The notes beneath the pieces were generated by a model, which had not been told where the DNA came from, ran no database searches, and saw only the letters and a program-made list of their open reading frames with translations. From Clostridiales bacterium (GTDB taxonomy: Bacteria > Bacillota > Clostridia > Christensenellales > Christensenellaceae): DNA of 7,557 nt. Each line of letters begins with the position of its first letter. The first letter of the stretch is position 1. Where the stretch lies: assembly GCA_003343685.1 (NCBI GenBank), contig QAKS01000074.1, positions 1 to 7,557 on the forward strand. The letters run 5' to 3'. A program made the translations under genes and the position numbers. Below are positions 1-5,344 of the stretch, piece after piece.

Positions 1-299
1 GCCGGCTGTACAGTCATATTGACAGCGAGTTTGAAAAACTGTCGGGCATGGGCGGCGCAATGCAGGAGAGCGAGCTGCTTGCATTTGTAAAAATGGAAGA
101 TATCACGGACGACATGACGGAGAACATGAGGGAAAGGGAAAGAGAACGCATGACGGTAGGAGAGACTGCCGTGGGCGCCGGACTGATTTACTGTGAGCTG
201 ATGAGCGACATAGAGCGGATTTCCGACCATATGCTGAACATTGCCCAGGCAAAAGCCGGCTATATTTCCGGAGAAGAGACGGAGCCCTGCTTGCCATAG
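1..299 (+). CDS. Na+/phosphate cotransporter family protein or PhoU-like protein, C-terminal part (5' truncated by window)
   Basis: The reading frame is open from base 3 and ends with TAG at 297-299, giving the last 98 residues of a protein that begins before the window. It is charged and helical throughout and carries CELMSDIERISDHMLNIA (codons 192-245). This is the PhoU-type pattern in which an ExxxD motif (Glu at 213-215, Asp at 225-227), followed by His, Asn and Ile, contributes to metal binding in PhoU proteins. In Clostridia this pattern is typical of the cytoplasmic PhoU-like domain that ends Na+/Pi cotransporters (about 550 residues, with membrane helices first). A free-standing PhoU cannot be excluded because the upstream part is missing. 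The likely role is phosphate uptake or its control at the membrane. The last codons (Leu-Pro-stop) also form the -35 box of the pyk promoter. Confidence 0.6.
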   Translation, partial: RLYSHIDSEFEKLSGMGGAMQESELLAFVKMEDITDDMTENMRERERERMTVGETAVGAGLIYCELMSDIERISDHMLNIAQAKAGYISGEETEPCLP

Positions 300-319
300 G
301 GAAGCTTATCATTTATAAT
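291..319 (+). promoter_or_regulatory. sigma-A-type promoter of pyk
   Basis: TTGCCA (291-296) and a perfect TATAAT (314-319) are separated by 17 nt, the ideal spacing. The -35 box lies inside the final codons of the upstream gene, so pyk has its own promoter although only 54 nt separate the two genes. Expected transcription start is near 326, leaving a leader of about 28 nt. Confidence 0.75.
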
Positions 320-353
320 ACAGCAAAGAGAAGCGAGAGAAGGGAATCGAATC

Positions 354-1787
354 ATGATAAAGACCAAAATAGTATGTACGATGGGGCCTGTGAGCAGAAA
401 TGAAGAGGTGCTGCGCCGGATGATCGGCGAAGGAATGAACGTGGCGCGGCTGAATTTTTCTCACGGCGACCACGCATACCACAGGGAGACAATCGAACTC
501 ATTAAGCGTGTCCGCTCGGAAATGGGCGTGCCGCTGGCAATACTGCTGGATACGAAAGGACCGGAAATCAGGCTGAAAAACTTTGAGGGCGGCGAGACAA
601 CGCTGGAGGAGGGCGCGCTGTTTACACTCACTATGAGAGAGGTCGAGGGAAATGAAAAAATTGTTTCCCTCACATACGGAAAGCTCATCGGTCAGCTGTC
701 TGCGGGAGACATCGTTCTGATTGACGACGGCAAGGTCAGGCTTGAGGTGAAAGAGCGGACAGAGACAGACGCTGTATGCCGCATATTGGCGGGAGGAAAG
801 ATCAGCGACCACAAAGGCGTCAATGTGCCGTCCATCCATCTGGAGATGCCCTACCTGAGCGAGCAGGACCGCAAGGACGTGTTGTTTGGAATTGAGAACG
901 ATGTGGATTTTATTGCAGCGTCTTTTGTCAGGCGGCGGGACGATGTGGTTGCGCTGCGGAAATTTATTGATTATAACGGCGGACATCAGATTCGCATTAT
1001 CTCAAAAATCGAGAATGCGGAGGGAATTGAGAACTTCGACGACATTCTTGAAAATTCCGACGGCATTATGGTGGCCCGCGGAGATATGGGCGTAGAAGTG
1101 GAATATTACCGGCTGCCCGGCTTGCAGAAGAGGTTTATCAAAAAATGCTATCAGGCGGGAAAGATGGTCATTACGGCAACACAGATGCTGGAGTCTATGA
1201 CGACGGCCAGCAACCCGACAAGAGCTGAGATTACAGACGTGGCAAACGCGGTGTTTGACGGCACTTCCGCGCTGATGCTGTCAGGAGAGACGGCTATGGG
1301 AAAATATCCTGTACGGGCTGTTTCCGTGATGGCGAAAATAGCGGAGCAGGCCGAGAGCGATATGTTTGAGATCGGCGGATTTGACAATACAAACTATGAC
1401 TTGGATGTGACGAACAGAACAAACGCGGTGAGCGATGCGGCGTGTACGATGGCAAAGGATCTTTCGGCAAAGGCGATTATTGCACTGACGAAATTCGGAG
1501 AAACTGCGCGGAAAATGTCGAAATTCAGGCCGTCGGAGCCGGTTGTGGCTGCGACGCCGGAGCAGAAGACATTCCATCAGCTGGCCTTGTCGTGGGGTGT
1601 ATATCCCGTTATGGCAAAATACCAGTCCACATCTGATGCACTGTTTCAGCACGCGATTGACTGCGCCAAGCAGATTGATATGGTGGAAGACGGAGATACG
1701 GTAGTAATTGCGGCCGGAATTCCTCTCGATATGTCCGGCAATACCAATATTCTTAAAGTGGAAACGGTCGGAGGCTACGGCAGATAG
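354..1787 (+). CDS. pyk: Pyruvate kinase
   Basis: Catalyses phosphoenolpyruvate + ADP to pyruvate + ATP, the last ATP-yielding step of glycolysis, in the cytoplasm. The 477-residue protein begins with the family's MxKTKIVCTMGP start and has the K+/substrate residues R32, N34, S36, D66 and T67 (motif LDTKGPEIR at 65-73). The active-site signature SKIENAEGI holds K218 and E220, RGDMGVE holds the Mg2+ ligand D244, and ITATQMLESM holds T276. The C-terminal effector domain covers roughly residues 345-477. Length matches the short bacterial form, without the extra PEP-utiliser-like C-terminal domain (about 100 residues) found in Bacillus and many Clostridia. The effector loop reads TKFGETA (379-385), where FBP-responsive enzymes usually have T-x-S/G-G-x-S/T. 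The start is supported by GAAGGGAA (340-347) before ATG. The gene stands alone between its own promoter and terminator. Confidence 0.97.
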   Translation: MIKTKIVCTMGPVSRNEEVLRRMIGEGMNVARLNFSHGDHAYHRETIELIKRVRSEMGVPLAILLDTKGPEIRLKNFEGGETTLEEGALFTLTMREVEGNEKIVSLTYGKLIGQLSAGDIVLIDDGKVRLEVKERTETDAVCRILAGGKISDHKGVNVPSIHLEMPYLSEQDRKDVLFGIENDVDFIAASFVRRRDDVVALRKFIDYNGGHQIRIISKIENAEGIENFDDILENSDGIMVARGDMGVEVEYYRLPGLQKRFIKKCYQAGKMVITATQMLESMTTASNPTRAEITDVANAVFDGTSALMLSGETAMGKYPVRAVSVMAKIAEQAESDMFEIGGFDNTNYDLDVTNRTNAVSDAACTMAKDLSAKAIIALTKFGETARKMSKFRPSEPVVAATPEQKTFHQLALSWGVYPVMAKYQSTSDALFQHAIDCAKQIDMVEDGDTVVIAAGIPLDMSGNTNILKVETVGGYGR

Positions 1788-1821
1788 GCGACCGGATTCG
1801 GTTTGAAAAATTAAGGAGATT

Positions 1822-1850
1822 CCCTCAGTTTTGAGGGTTTTCTTTTATTT
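1822..1850 (+). terminator. Rho-independent terminator of pyk
   Basis: CCCTCA (1822-1827) pairs with TGAGGG (1832-1837) around a GTTT loop, and a T-rich tract (1838-1850) follows. It lies 34 nt after the pyk stop and ends only a few bases before the next promoter. Confidence 0.85.
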
Positions 1851-1855
1851 TATTA

Positions 1856-1884
1856 TTGACATATGTCGGAAACTTCTGTATACT
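1856..1884 (+). promoter_or_regulatory. sigma-A-type promoter of the DUF134-NifX gene
   Basis: A perfect TTGACA (1856-1861) is followed after exactly 17 nt by TATACT (1879-1884), one base from consensus. Expected start is near 1891. The -35 box overlaps the first copy of the palindromic repeat, so occupancy of that repeat would block RNA polymerase. Confidence 0.8.
1857..1872 (+). repeat. Direct repeat copy 1, containing palindrome GACATATGTC (putative operator)
   Basis: TGACATATGTCGGAAA at 1857-1872 is repeated without change at 1896-1911, 39 nt downstream. Its core GACATATGTC (1858-1867) is a perfect 10-bp palindrome, as expected of a site for a dimeric repressor, and it covers five bases of the -35 box. 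The operator role is inferred. Confidence 0.65.
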
Positions 1885-1895
1885 AAATTTGTAAA

Positions 1896-1911
1896 TGACA
1901 TATGTCGGAAA
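1896..1911 (+). repeat. Direct repeat copy 2, containing palindrome GACATATGTC (putative operator)
   Basis: Identical in 16 of 16 bases to the copy at 1857-1872. It lies just after the predicted transcription start and runs into the ribosome binding site (AAGGAGGA, 1911-1918). A protein bound here would act as a roadblock. The two copies bracket the promoter start region. The operator role is inferred. Confidence 0.65.
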
Positions 1912-1918
1912 AGGAGGA
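1911..1918 (+). promoter_or_regulatory. Ribosome binding site fixing the start of the DUF134-NifX gene at 1922
   Basis: AAGGAGGA lies 3 nt before ATG at 1922. An in-frame ATG at 1895 lies upstream of this site and inside the leader close to the predicted transcript start, so it is not the likely start. The protein from 1922 begins MPRPKKWR, the usual DUF134 start. Confidence 0.8.
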
Positions 1919-1921
1919 ACC

Positions 1922-2695
1922 ATGCCGAGACCGAAAAAGTGGAGAAAAGTATGCTGTCTGCCGCAAAGCAATGAGTTCAGACCGGTGAAATGCGGCGGAG
2001 GGCAGGCGCGGGCTGTCGTTTTGTCCGTCGATGAATACGAGACAATACGCTTGATCGACCATGAGGGCTTTTCCCAGACGGAATGTGCCGGATATATGGG
2101 CGTGGCCAGAACAACGGTACAGGAAATCTACAGCAACGCACGAAAAAAAATTTCCGTTGCGTTGGTAGAGGCGAAGCCGCTCATGATTTCGGGAGGCGAA
2201 TACCGGCTGTGCGACGGAGGAGAGGGAAGCTGCCGCTGCGGAGGGTGTGAAAAACACAGAAGACAGCGGGAAAATGAAGAAAAGGAGAGCAGGACTATGA
2301 AAATCGCAGTAACTTATGAAAACGGAGAGGTATTTCAGCATTTTGGGCATACGGAGGCATTTAAAATATATGAAATCGAAAATGCCGAAAAAGTAAATTC
2401 TGAGATAGTCGGAACAGACGGCAGCGGTCACGGCGCGCTGGCTCAGTTCTTAGCGGATCGCGGTGTTCAGGTGCTGATCTGCGGCGGCATCGGCACAGGT
2501 GCACAGAACGCCTTGGCTGAAGCGGGAATCGAGCTGTACGGCGGCGTGTCCGGAAGCGCGGATCGGGCCGTGGAAGCCTTTTTGAAAAAAGAGCTTCAGT
2601 ATAACCCGGATGTCAAATGCGATCATCATGAACACGGCCATGAACATGGACAGTGCGGAGATCATGGCTGCGGACAGGGGCACTGCGGCCACTGA
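1922..2695 (+). CDS. DUF134 helix-turn-helix protein fused to NifX/NifB-type Fe-Mo cofactor-binding domain
   Basis: 257 residues. Residues 1-95 match DUF134 (UPF0251): MPRPKKWRKVC start, a CxxxxxxxxxxxxC pattern (C11/C12 to C24), and a sigma-region-4-like helix-turn-helix at about 50-78 (FSQTECAGYMGVARTTVQEI). A linker (96-125) carries C97, C104, C106 and C109 and then many charged residues. Residues 126-228 match the dinitrogenase Fe-Mo cofactor-binding fold (NifX, NafY, NifB C-terminus): MKIAVTYENG, HFGH at 140-143, and a glycine-rich LICGGIGTGAQNAL. The tail (230-257) holds eight His and four Cys and looks metal-binding. DUF134 proteins are thought to bind DNA, and the NifX fold binds iron-sulfur or Fe-Mo clusters. 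No nitrogenase gene is present here, so a role in metal or iron-sulfur homeostasis and self-regulation is inferred, not shown. The domain calls are firm; the physiological role is unknown. Confidence 0.88.
   Translation: MPRPKKWRKVCCLPQSNEFRPVKCGGGQARAVVLSVDEYETIRLIDHEGFSQTECAGYMGVARTTVQEIYSNARKKISVALVEAKPLMISGGEYRLCDGGEGSCRCGGCEKHRRQRENEEKESRTMKIAVTYENGEVFQHFGHTEAFKIYEIENAEKVNSEIVGTDGSGHGALAQFLADRGVQVLICGGIGTGAQNALAEAGIELYGGVSGSADRAVEAFLKKELQYNPDVKCDHHEHGHEHGQCGDHGCGQGHCGH
2281..2299 (+). promoter_or_regulatory. Internal ribosome binding site and in-frame ATG at the DUF134/NifX boundary
   Basis: AAAGGAGAG (2281-2289) precedes an in-frame ATG at 2297-2299 with a normal spacing of about 9 nt from GGAG. 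The ATG is Met126, and the protein from there (MKIAVTYENG...) starts exactly as free-standing NifX-like proteins do. A second, 132-residue product from the same mRNA is therefore possible. It could equally be a relic of two formerly separate genes joined in frame. Confidence 0.5.
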
Positions 2696-2716
2696 GGCCG
2701 GATGAACATAACAGCA

Positions 2717-2753
2717 AAAAACCACCGTGCAGTTGATCTGTACGGTGGTTTTT
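2717..2753. terminator. Bidirectional hairpin terminator between convergent genes
   Basis: The arm 2717-2732 pairs with 2738-2753 (16 pairs including one G-T wobble) around a 5-nt loop. The core is AACCACCGT with ACGGTGGTT. The flanks are A-rich on the left and T-rich on the right, so it can terminate the DUF134-NifX gene on the plus strand (stop 22 nt before) and nfo on the minus strand (stop 34 nt away). Confidence 0.9.
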
Positions 2754-2786
2754 ACTGCGTCGTCCTCCGGTTCAAGCACAGAACGG

Positions 2787-3617
2787 CTATTCGCGCAGGC
2801 TCTTCAGAAGAGCAATTTCTTTTGCATAACCCTCAAGCTCATTGGGCGTTTCCAGATAAAACGGCAGACTGCGCAGGACCGGATGGTTGATGATGACGCC
2901 AAAGGCTTCCTGACCGATGCTGCCGCCCCCGATCACCTCGTGGCGATCCTTATGGCTGGCAAACGGGTTTTTGCTGTCGTTAATATGAACTGCTTTGAGG
3001 CGGTCCAGACCGATGACCTTATCAAACTCGTCGAGAACACCGTCCAGATTATTTACGATGTCGTAACCGGCGTCATAAATGTGGCAGGTATCCATACACA
3101 CGCCAAGCTTATGAGAAAGCGTCACCCGATCTATGATGGCGCGGAGTTCGCCGAAATCGCGGCCGACCTCGCTGCCTTTGCCGCTCATGGTCTCCAAAAG
3201 CACAGTAGTGGTCATATCCTCTGTCAGAATTTCATTGAGCATGTCGGAGATCATTTCAATCCCAACTTCGGCGCCTTGCTTTACATGGCTGCCCGGATGG
3301 AAATTGTAGTAGTTGCCGGGGAAATACTCCATGCGCGCCAAATCGTCCGTCATCGTGTTTTTTGCAAATATGCGAATTTTAGGATCGGCAGCACAGGCGT
3401 TCAGCGTATAGGGAGCGTGGGCCAGAATCTTGCCGAAGCCGTGTTCGCGCATCAGCTCACGCAGCGCCGCGGCGTCGTCGGGATCAATCGCTTTTGCCGC
3501 GCCGCCGCGGGGATTGCGTGTGAAAAACTGAAATGTGTTTGCCCCGATGGAGAGGGCATCCTTTCCCATGGCATAAAAGCCCTGGCCTACTGACAGATGG
3601 CATCCTATATAAAACAT
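2787..3617 (-). CDS. nfo: Endonuclease IV (apurinic/apyrimidinic endonuclease)
   Basis: Cleaves DNA 5' to abasic sites and trims damaged 3' ends in base excision repair; a zinc-dependent TIM-barrel enzyme. The 276-residue protein starts [14 protein letters not shown] and retains all nine metal ligands expected from E. coli Nfo: H67 (HAPYTLN), H107 (NFHPGSH), E142 (LLETMSGKG), D176 and H179 ([10 protein letters not shown]), H211 (VHINDSK), D224 and H226 (KDRHE) and E256 (LETPNE). Length is normal for the family. The start at 3617 is chosen because AAAGGA (complement of 3626-3631) sits 8 nt before it. Earlier in-frame ATGs at 3683 and 3626 either overlap the promoter or lack a ribosome binding site. 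It stands alone on the minus strand, divergent from spoIIID and convergent with the DUF134-NifX gene. Confidence 0.95.
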   Translation of the reverse strand: MFYIGCHLSVGQGFYAMGKDALSIGANTFQFFTRNPRGGAAKAIDPDDAAALRELMREHGFGKILAHAPYTLNACAADPKIRIFAKNTMTDDLARMEYFPGNYYNFHPGSHVKQGAEVGIEMISDMLNEILTEDMTTTVLLETMSGKGSEVGRDFGELRAIIDRVTLSHKLGVCMDTCHIYDAGYDIVNNLDGVLDEFDKVIGLDRLKAVHINDSKNPFASHKDRHEVIGGGSIGQEAFGVIINHPVLRSLPFYLETPNELEGYAKEIALLKSLRE

Positions 3618-3648
3618 ATTGTTCATCCTTTCGTTGTTTATTACTGTA

Positions 3649-3674
3649 ATTATACCACGTTTCGGTACTGTCAA
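3649..3674 (-). promoter_or_regulatory. Putative nfo promoter with extended -10 box
   Basis: On the minus strand, TATAAT (complement of 3649-3654) is preceded by TGG, giving an extended -10 (TGnTATAAT). TTGACA (complement of 3669-3674) is also perfect, but the spacer is only 14 nt, short for sigma-A. The extended -10 may compensate. The leader would be about 25 nt. Confidence 0.6.
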
Positions 3675-3680
3675 ATCAAT

Positions 3681-3708
3681 CATAAGAGGGAGCGCACGTT
3701 CATAGTAT
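3681..3708 (+). promoter_or_regulatory. Possible sigma-E-like promoter of spoIIID
   Basis: CATAAGA (3681-3687) and CATAGTAT (3701-3708) are 13 nt apart. They partly match the sigma-E pattern of an ATA-type -35 and CATACAnT -10, the factor known to transcribe spoIIID in Bacillus. Two of the eight -10 bases differ from it. No good sigma-A promoter was seen here on this strand. Confidence 0.35.
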
Positions 3709-3737
3709 GTACAAACACTATTTTAAAGGGGCAGGCT

Positions 3738-3998
3738 ATGAAAGCATATATAGAGGACAGAGTATTCGAAACAGCGCAGTACATTCTGGAAACCGGTGCA
3801 ACAGTCAGGAAAGCGGCTCAGCAATTCAAGGTGAGTAAATCTACCGTGCACAAGGATATGTCGCAGCGGCTGCCGGAATTATCGCCCCAAATGGCGGAAA
3901 AGGTGGGCAAGGTGTTGGAAAAAAATCTGAATGAACGGCATATCAGAGGCGGCCTTGCAACAAAACAACGGTATCTCCAACTAAAGCACGAGCAATAA
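3738..3998 (+). CDS. spoIIID: Sporulation transcriptional regulator SpoIIID
   Basis: A small DNA-binding protein that, in Bacillus and Clostridia, turns mother-cell genes on or off during sporulation after sigma-E becomes active. The 86-residue product has the family layout: YIEDRVFETAQYILET (4-19), a helix-turn-helix at about 23-42 with the near-invariant FKVSKSTVHKD (30-40), RLPEL (44-48), and the basic C-terminal region RHIRGGLATKQRY (67-79) that also contacts DNA. Length is close to B. subtilis SpoIIID (93). The ATG at 3738 is chosen because AAAGGGG (3725-3731) lies 6 nt before it; the frame is open further upstream, but without such support and across the promoter region. The next gene on the same strand is an MreB/Mbl homologue, as in B. 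subtilis. Its presence indicates a spore-forming lineage. Confidence 0.96.
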   Translation: MKAYIEDRVFETAQYILETGATVRKAAQQFKVSKSTVHKDMSQRLPELSPQMAEKVGKVLEKNLNERHIRGGLATKQRYLQLKHEQ

Positions 3999-4019
3999 TT
4001 TTAGATTGCGACAAAAATG

Positions 4020-4032
4020 TTACAAAATGTAA
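4020..4032. repeat. Short palindrome TTACA-AAA-TGTAA upstream of mbl
   Basis: Perfect 5-bp arms around a 3-nt AAA centre, located between the spoIIID stop and the candidate mbl promoter. It is too small to be a terminator. It could be a regulator binding site, but the region is AT-rich and chance is possible. Confidence 0.3.
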
Positions 4033-4048
4033 ATATTTCTCTTTGATC

Positions 4049-4077
4049 TTGAATTATGTCCCCAAATGTATTATCAT
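4049..4077 (+). promoter_or_regulatory. Candidate promoter of mbl
   Basis: TTGAAT (4049-4054) and TATCAT (4072-4077) are 17 nt apart, four and five of six consensus bases. No terminator was seen after spoIIID, so read-through from spoIIID is also possible. The leader would be about 54 nt and includes a small hairpin (TCGTC 4097-4101 with GACGA 4108-4112). Confidence 0.4.
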
Positions 4078-4137
4078 TTATACTAACTGAGTATTATCGT
4101 CGTTTCAGACGACATTGCAGATAAAGGAGAAATATTG

Positions 4138-5184
4138 ATGGCGTTATTCGATTACAATGATGTTGGGATCGATCTGGGGACGGCAAGCGTTCTCGTATAT
4201 GTAAAAGGCAAGGGCATCGTCATGCGCGAGCCTTCGGTAGTTGCGGTAGACAAACTGACAGGACAGCTCGTCGCCATTGGCGAAGAGGCTCGCGTCATGC
4301 TGGGCAGAACGCCCGGAAATATTATTGCGGTGCGCCCGCTGCGCGAGGGCGTTATTTCCAACTTTCACGATACGGAAAGAATGCTCCGTTACTTCCTTCG
4401 CAAGGTAATCGGCAGGAGGCTGTTCTTTAAGCCCAGGGTTGTCGTCTGTGTTCCGAGCGGCGTTACCGAGGTCGAAAAACGCTCGGTAATCGAGGCGACG
4501 GAGGAAGCCGGCGCACGCCATACCTGCCTGATCGAGGAGCCGATTGCGGCGGCGATCGGCGCGGGTATCGACATTGGGGAGCCGATCGGCAACATGGTGC
4601 TTGATATCGGCGGCGGAACGACGGATATCGCGGTCATCTCCATGGGCGGCGCTGTTGTCAGTGATTCTCTGAAGATTGCCGGGGACAAGTTTGACGAAGC
4701 AATGGTGCGCTATATTAAAAAGAAATACAACATGCTTATAGGCGACAGAACGGCTGAGGAAATCAAGATTAATATTGGCTCGGCGTTCCCGAGGCGTGAG
4801 GAGTCGTTTATGGAGGTTACGGGCAGAAACCTGATATCCGGTCTTCCCAAGACGATTACGATCTCGTCCAACGAGACGATAGAAGCTTTTCAGGAGCCGC
4901 TCTCCAGAATTACGGAGGCAGTTCACGGCGTATTTGAAAACACCCCGCCGGAGCTTTCCGCAGACGTGGCGGAAAACGGCATCTGCATGACGGGCGGAGG
5001 CTCGCTGCTCTACGGGCTGGACAGGCTGCTGACGGAACGGTGCAAGGTGCCGTGCTATGTAGCGGAGGACGCCGTTTCCTGCGTCGCCATCGGCACAGGC
5101 AAGGCTCTTGAAAGTCTGGACGTATACAGCGCTGTGAATTCCGTCTATGATTATAAAAGAGGCGATTACTTCGGTACTTATTGA
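4138..5184 (+). CDS. mbl: Rod shape-determining protein of the MreB/Mbl family (bacterial actin)
   Basis: Forms membrane-associated actin-like filaments that guide cell-wall synthesis during elongation. The 348-residue protein has the actin-fold ATPase motifs: phosphate 1 GIDLGTAS (10-17), connect 1 IEEPIAAAIGAG (from 132), phosphate 2 DIGGGTTD (156-163), adenosine motif TGGGSLLYG (from 285) and connect 2 VAIGTGKAL near the end. The early segment VKGKGIVMREPSVVAVD resembles Bacillus Mbl, and the position right after spoIIID matches spoIIID-mbl synteny, so mbl is preferred to mreB; the paralogues are hard to separate by eye. AAAGGAGA (4123-4130) is 7 nt before ATG 4138. A TTG at 4135 could also serve as start and would add one residue. 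A tail of about 20 residues with several Tyr (to FGTY) follows the fold. No mreC or mreD lies next to it. Confidence 0.93.
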   Translation: MALFDYNDVGIDLGTASVLVYVKGKGIVMREPSVVAVDKLTGQLVAIGEEARVMLGRTPGNIIAVRPLREGVISNFHDTERMLRYFLRKVIGRRLFFKPRVVVCVPSGVTEVEKRSVIEATEEAGARHTCLIEEPIAAAIGAGIDIGEPIGNMVLDIGGGTTDIAVISMGGAVVSDSLKIAGDKFDEAMVRYIKKKYNMLIGDRTAEEIKINIGSAFPRREESFMEVTGRNLISGLPKTITISSNETIEAFQEPLSRITEAVHGVFENTPPELSADVAENGICMTGGGSLLYGLDRLLTERCKVPCYVAEDAVSCVAIGTGKALESLDVYSAVNSVYDYKRGDYFGTY

Positions 5185-5193
5185 TGTGAAAAT

Positions 5194-5229
5194 AAAATTT
5201 TGGCACAGAAGTCTGTGCCAAAATTTTTT
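5194..5229. terminator. Rho-independent terminator of mbl
   Basis: The arm 5194-5208 pairs perfectly over 15 bp with 5213-5227 around a 4-nt loop (AAGT), and the T run continues to 5229. The core is TTTTGGCACAG with CTGTGCCAAAA. It begins 10 nt after the mbl stop. A-rich and T-rich flanks make it potentially active in both directions. Confidence 0.9.
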
Positions 5230-5281
5230 GCTCATAAAGTGAAAAATTAACGAATTTGTGTTAAATTGACACTGAAAGCTG

Positions 5282-5310
5282 TTGAAACAAAACGTTTAAG
5301 ACGTTATAAT
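5282..5310 (+). promoter_or_regulatory. sigma-A-type promoter of tkt
   Basis: TTGAAA (5282-5287) and a perfect TATAAT (5305-5310) are 17 nt apart. Expected start is near 5317, with a leader of about 28 nt containing AAGGAGGA (5328-5335). Confidence 0.78.
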
Positions 5311-5344
5311 GTAAAAGTACAAATTTCAAGGAGGATATTTTTCA

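Noticed and set aside
309..986. Minus-strand frame of 225 codons over the start of pyk
   Set aside because: Antisense to a clear pyruvate kinase; no domain recognised.
2727..3593. Long open frame (288 codons) on the plus strand across nfo
   Set aside because: Antisense to endonuclease IV, which has all nine metal ligands. The frame begins inside the shared terminator hairpin.
3618..3683. Longer N-terminus for endonuclease IV
   Set aside because: It would begin inside the promoter, and the extra residues do not match the family. A good ribosome binding site precedes the ATG at 3617.
3597..3737. Longer N-terminus for SpoIIID
   Set aside because: The upstream frame crosses the divergent promoter region and has no family similarity; the ribosome binding site fits the ATG at 3738.
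4144..5235. Long open frame (363 codons) on the minus strand across mbl
   Set aside because: The plus-strand frame has complete MreB/Mbl motifs and a ribosome binding site. The antisense protein resembles no family I know, and its start lies inside the terminator stem. It is a by-product of codon bias.
5266..5271. TTGACA upstream of tkt as the -35 box
   Set aside because: It is 33 nt from the TATAAT and has no -10 at normal spacing. TTGAAA at 5282 is correctly spaced.
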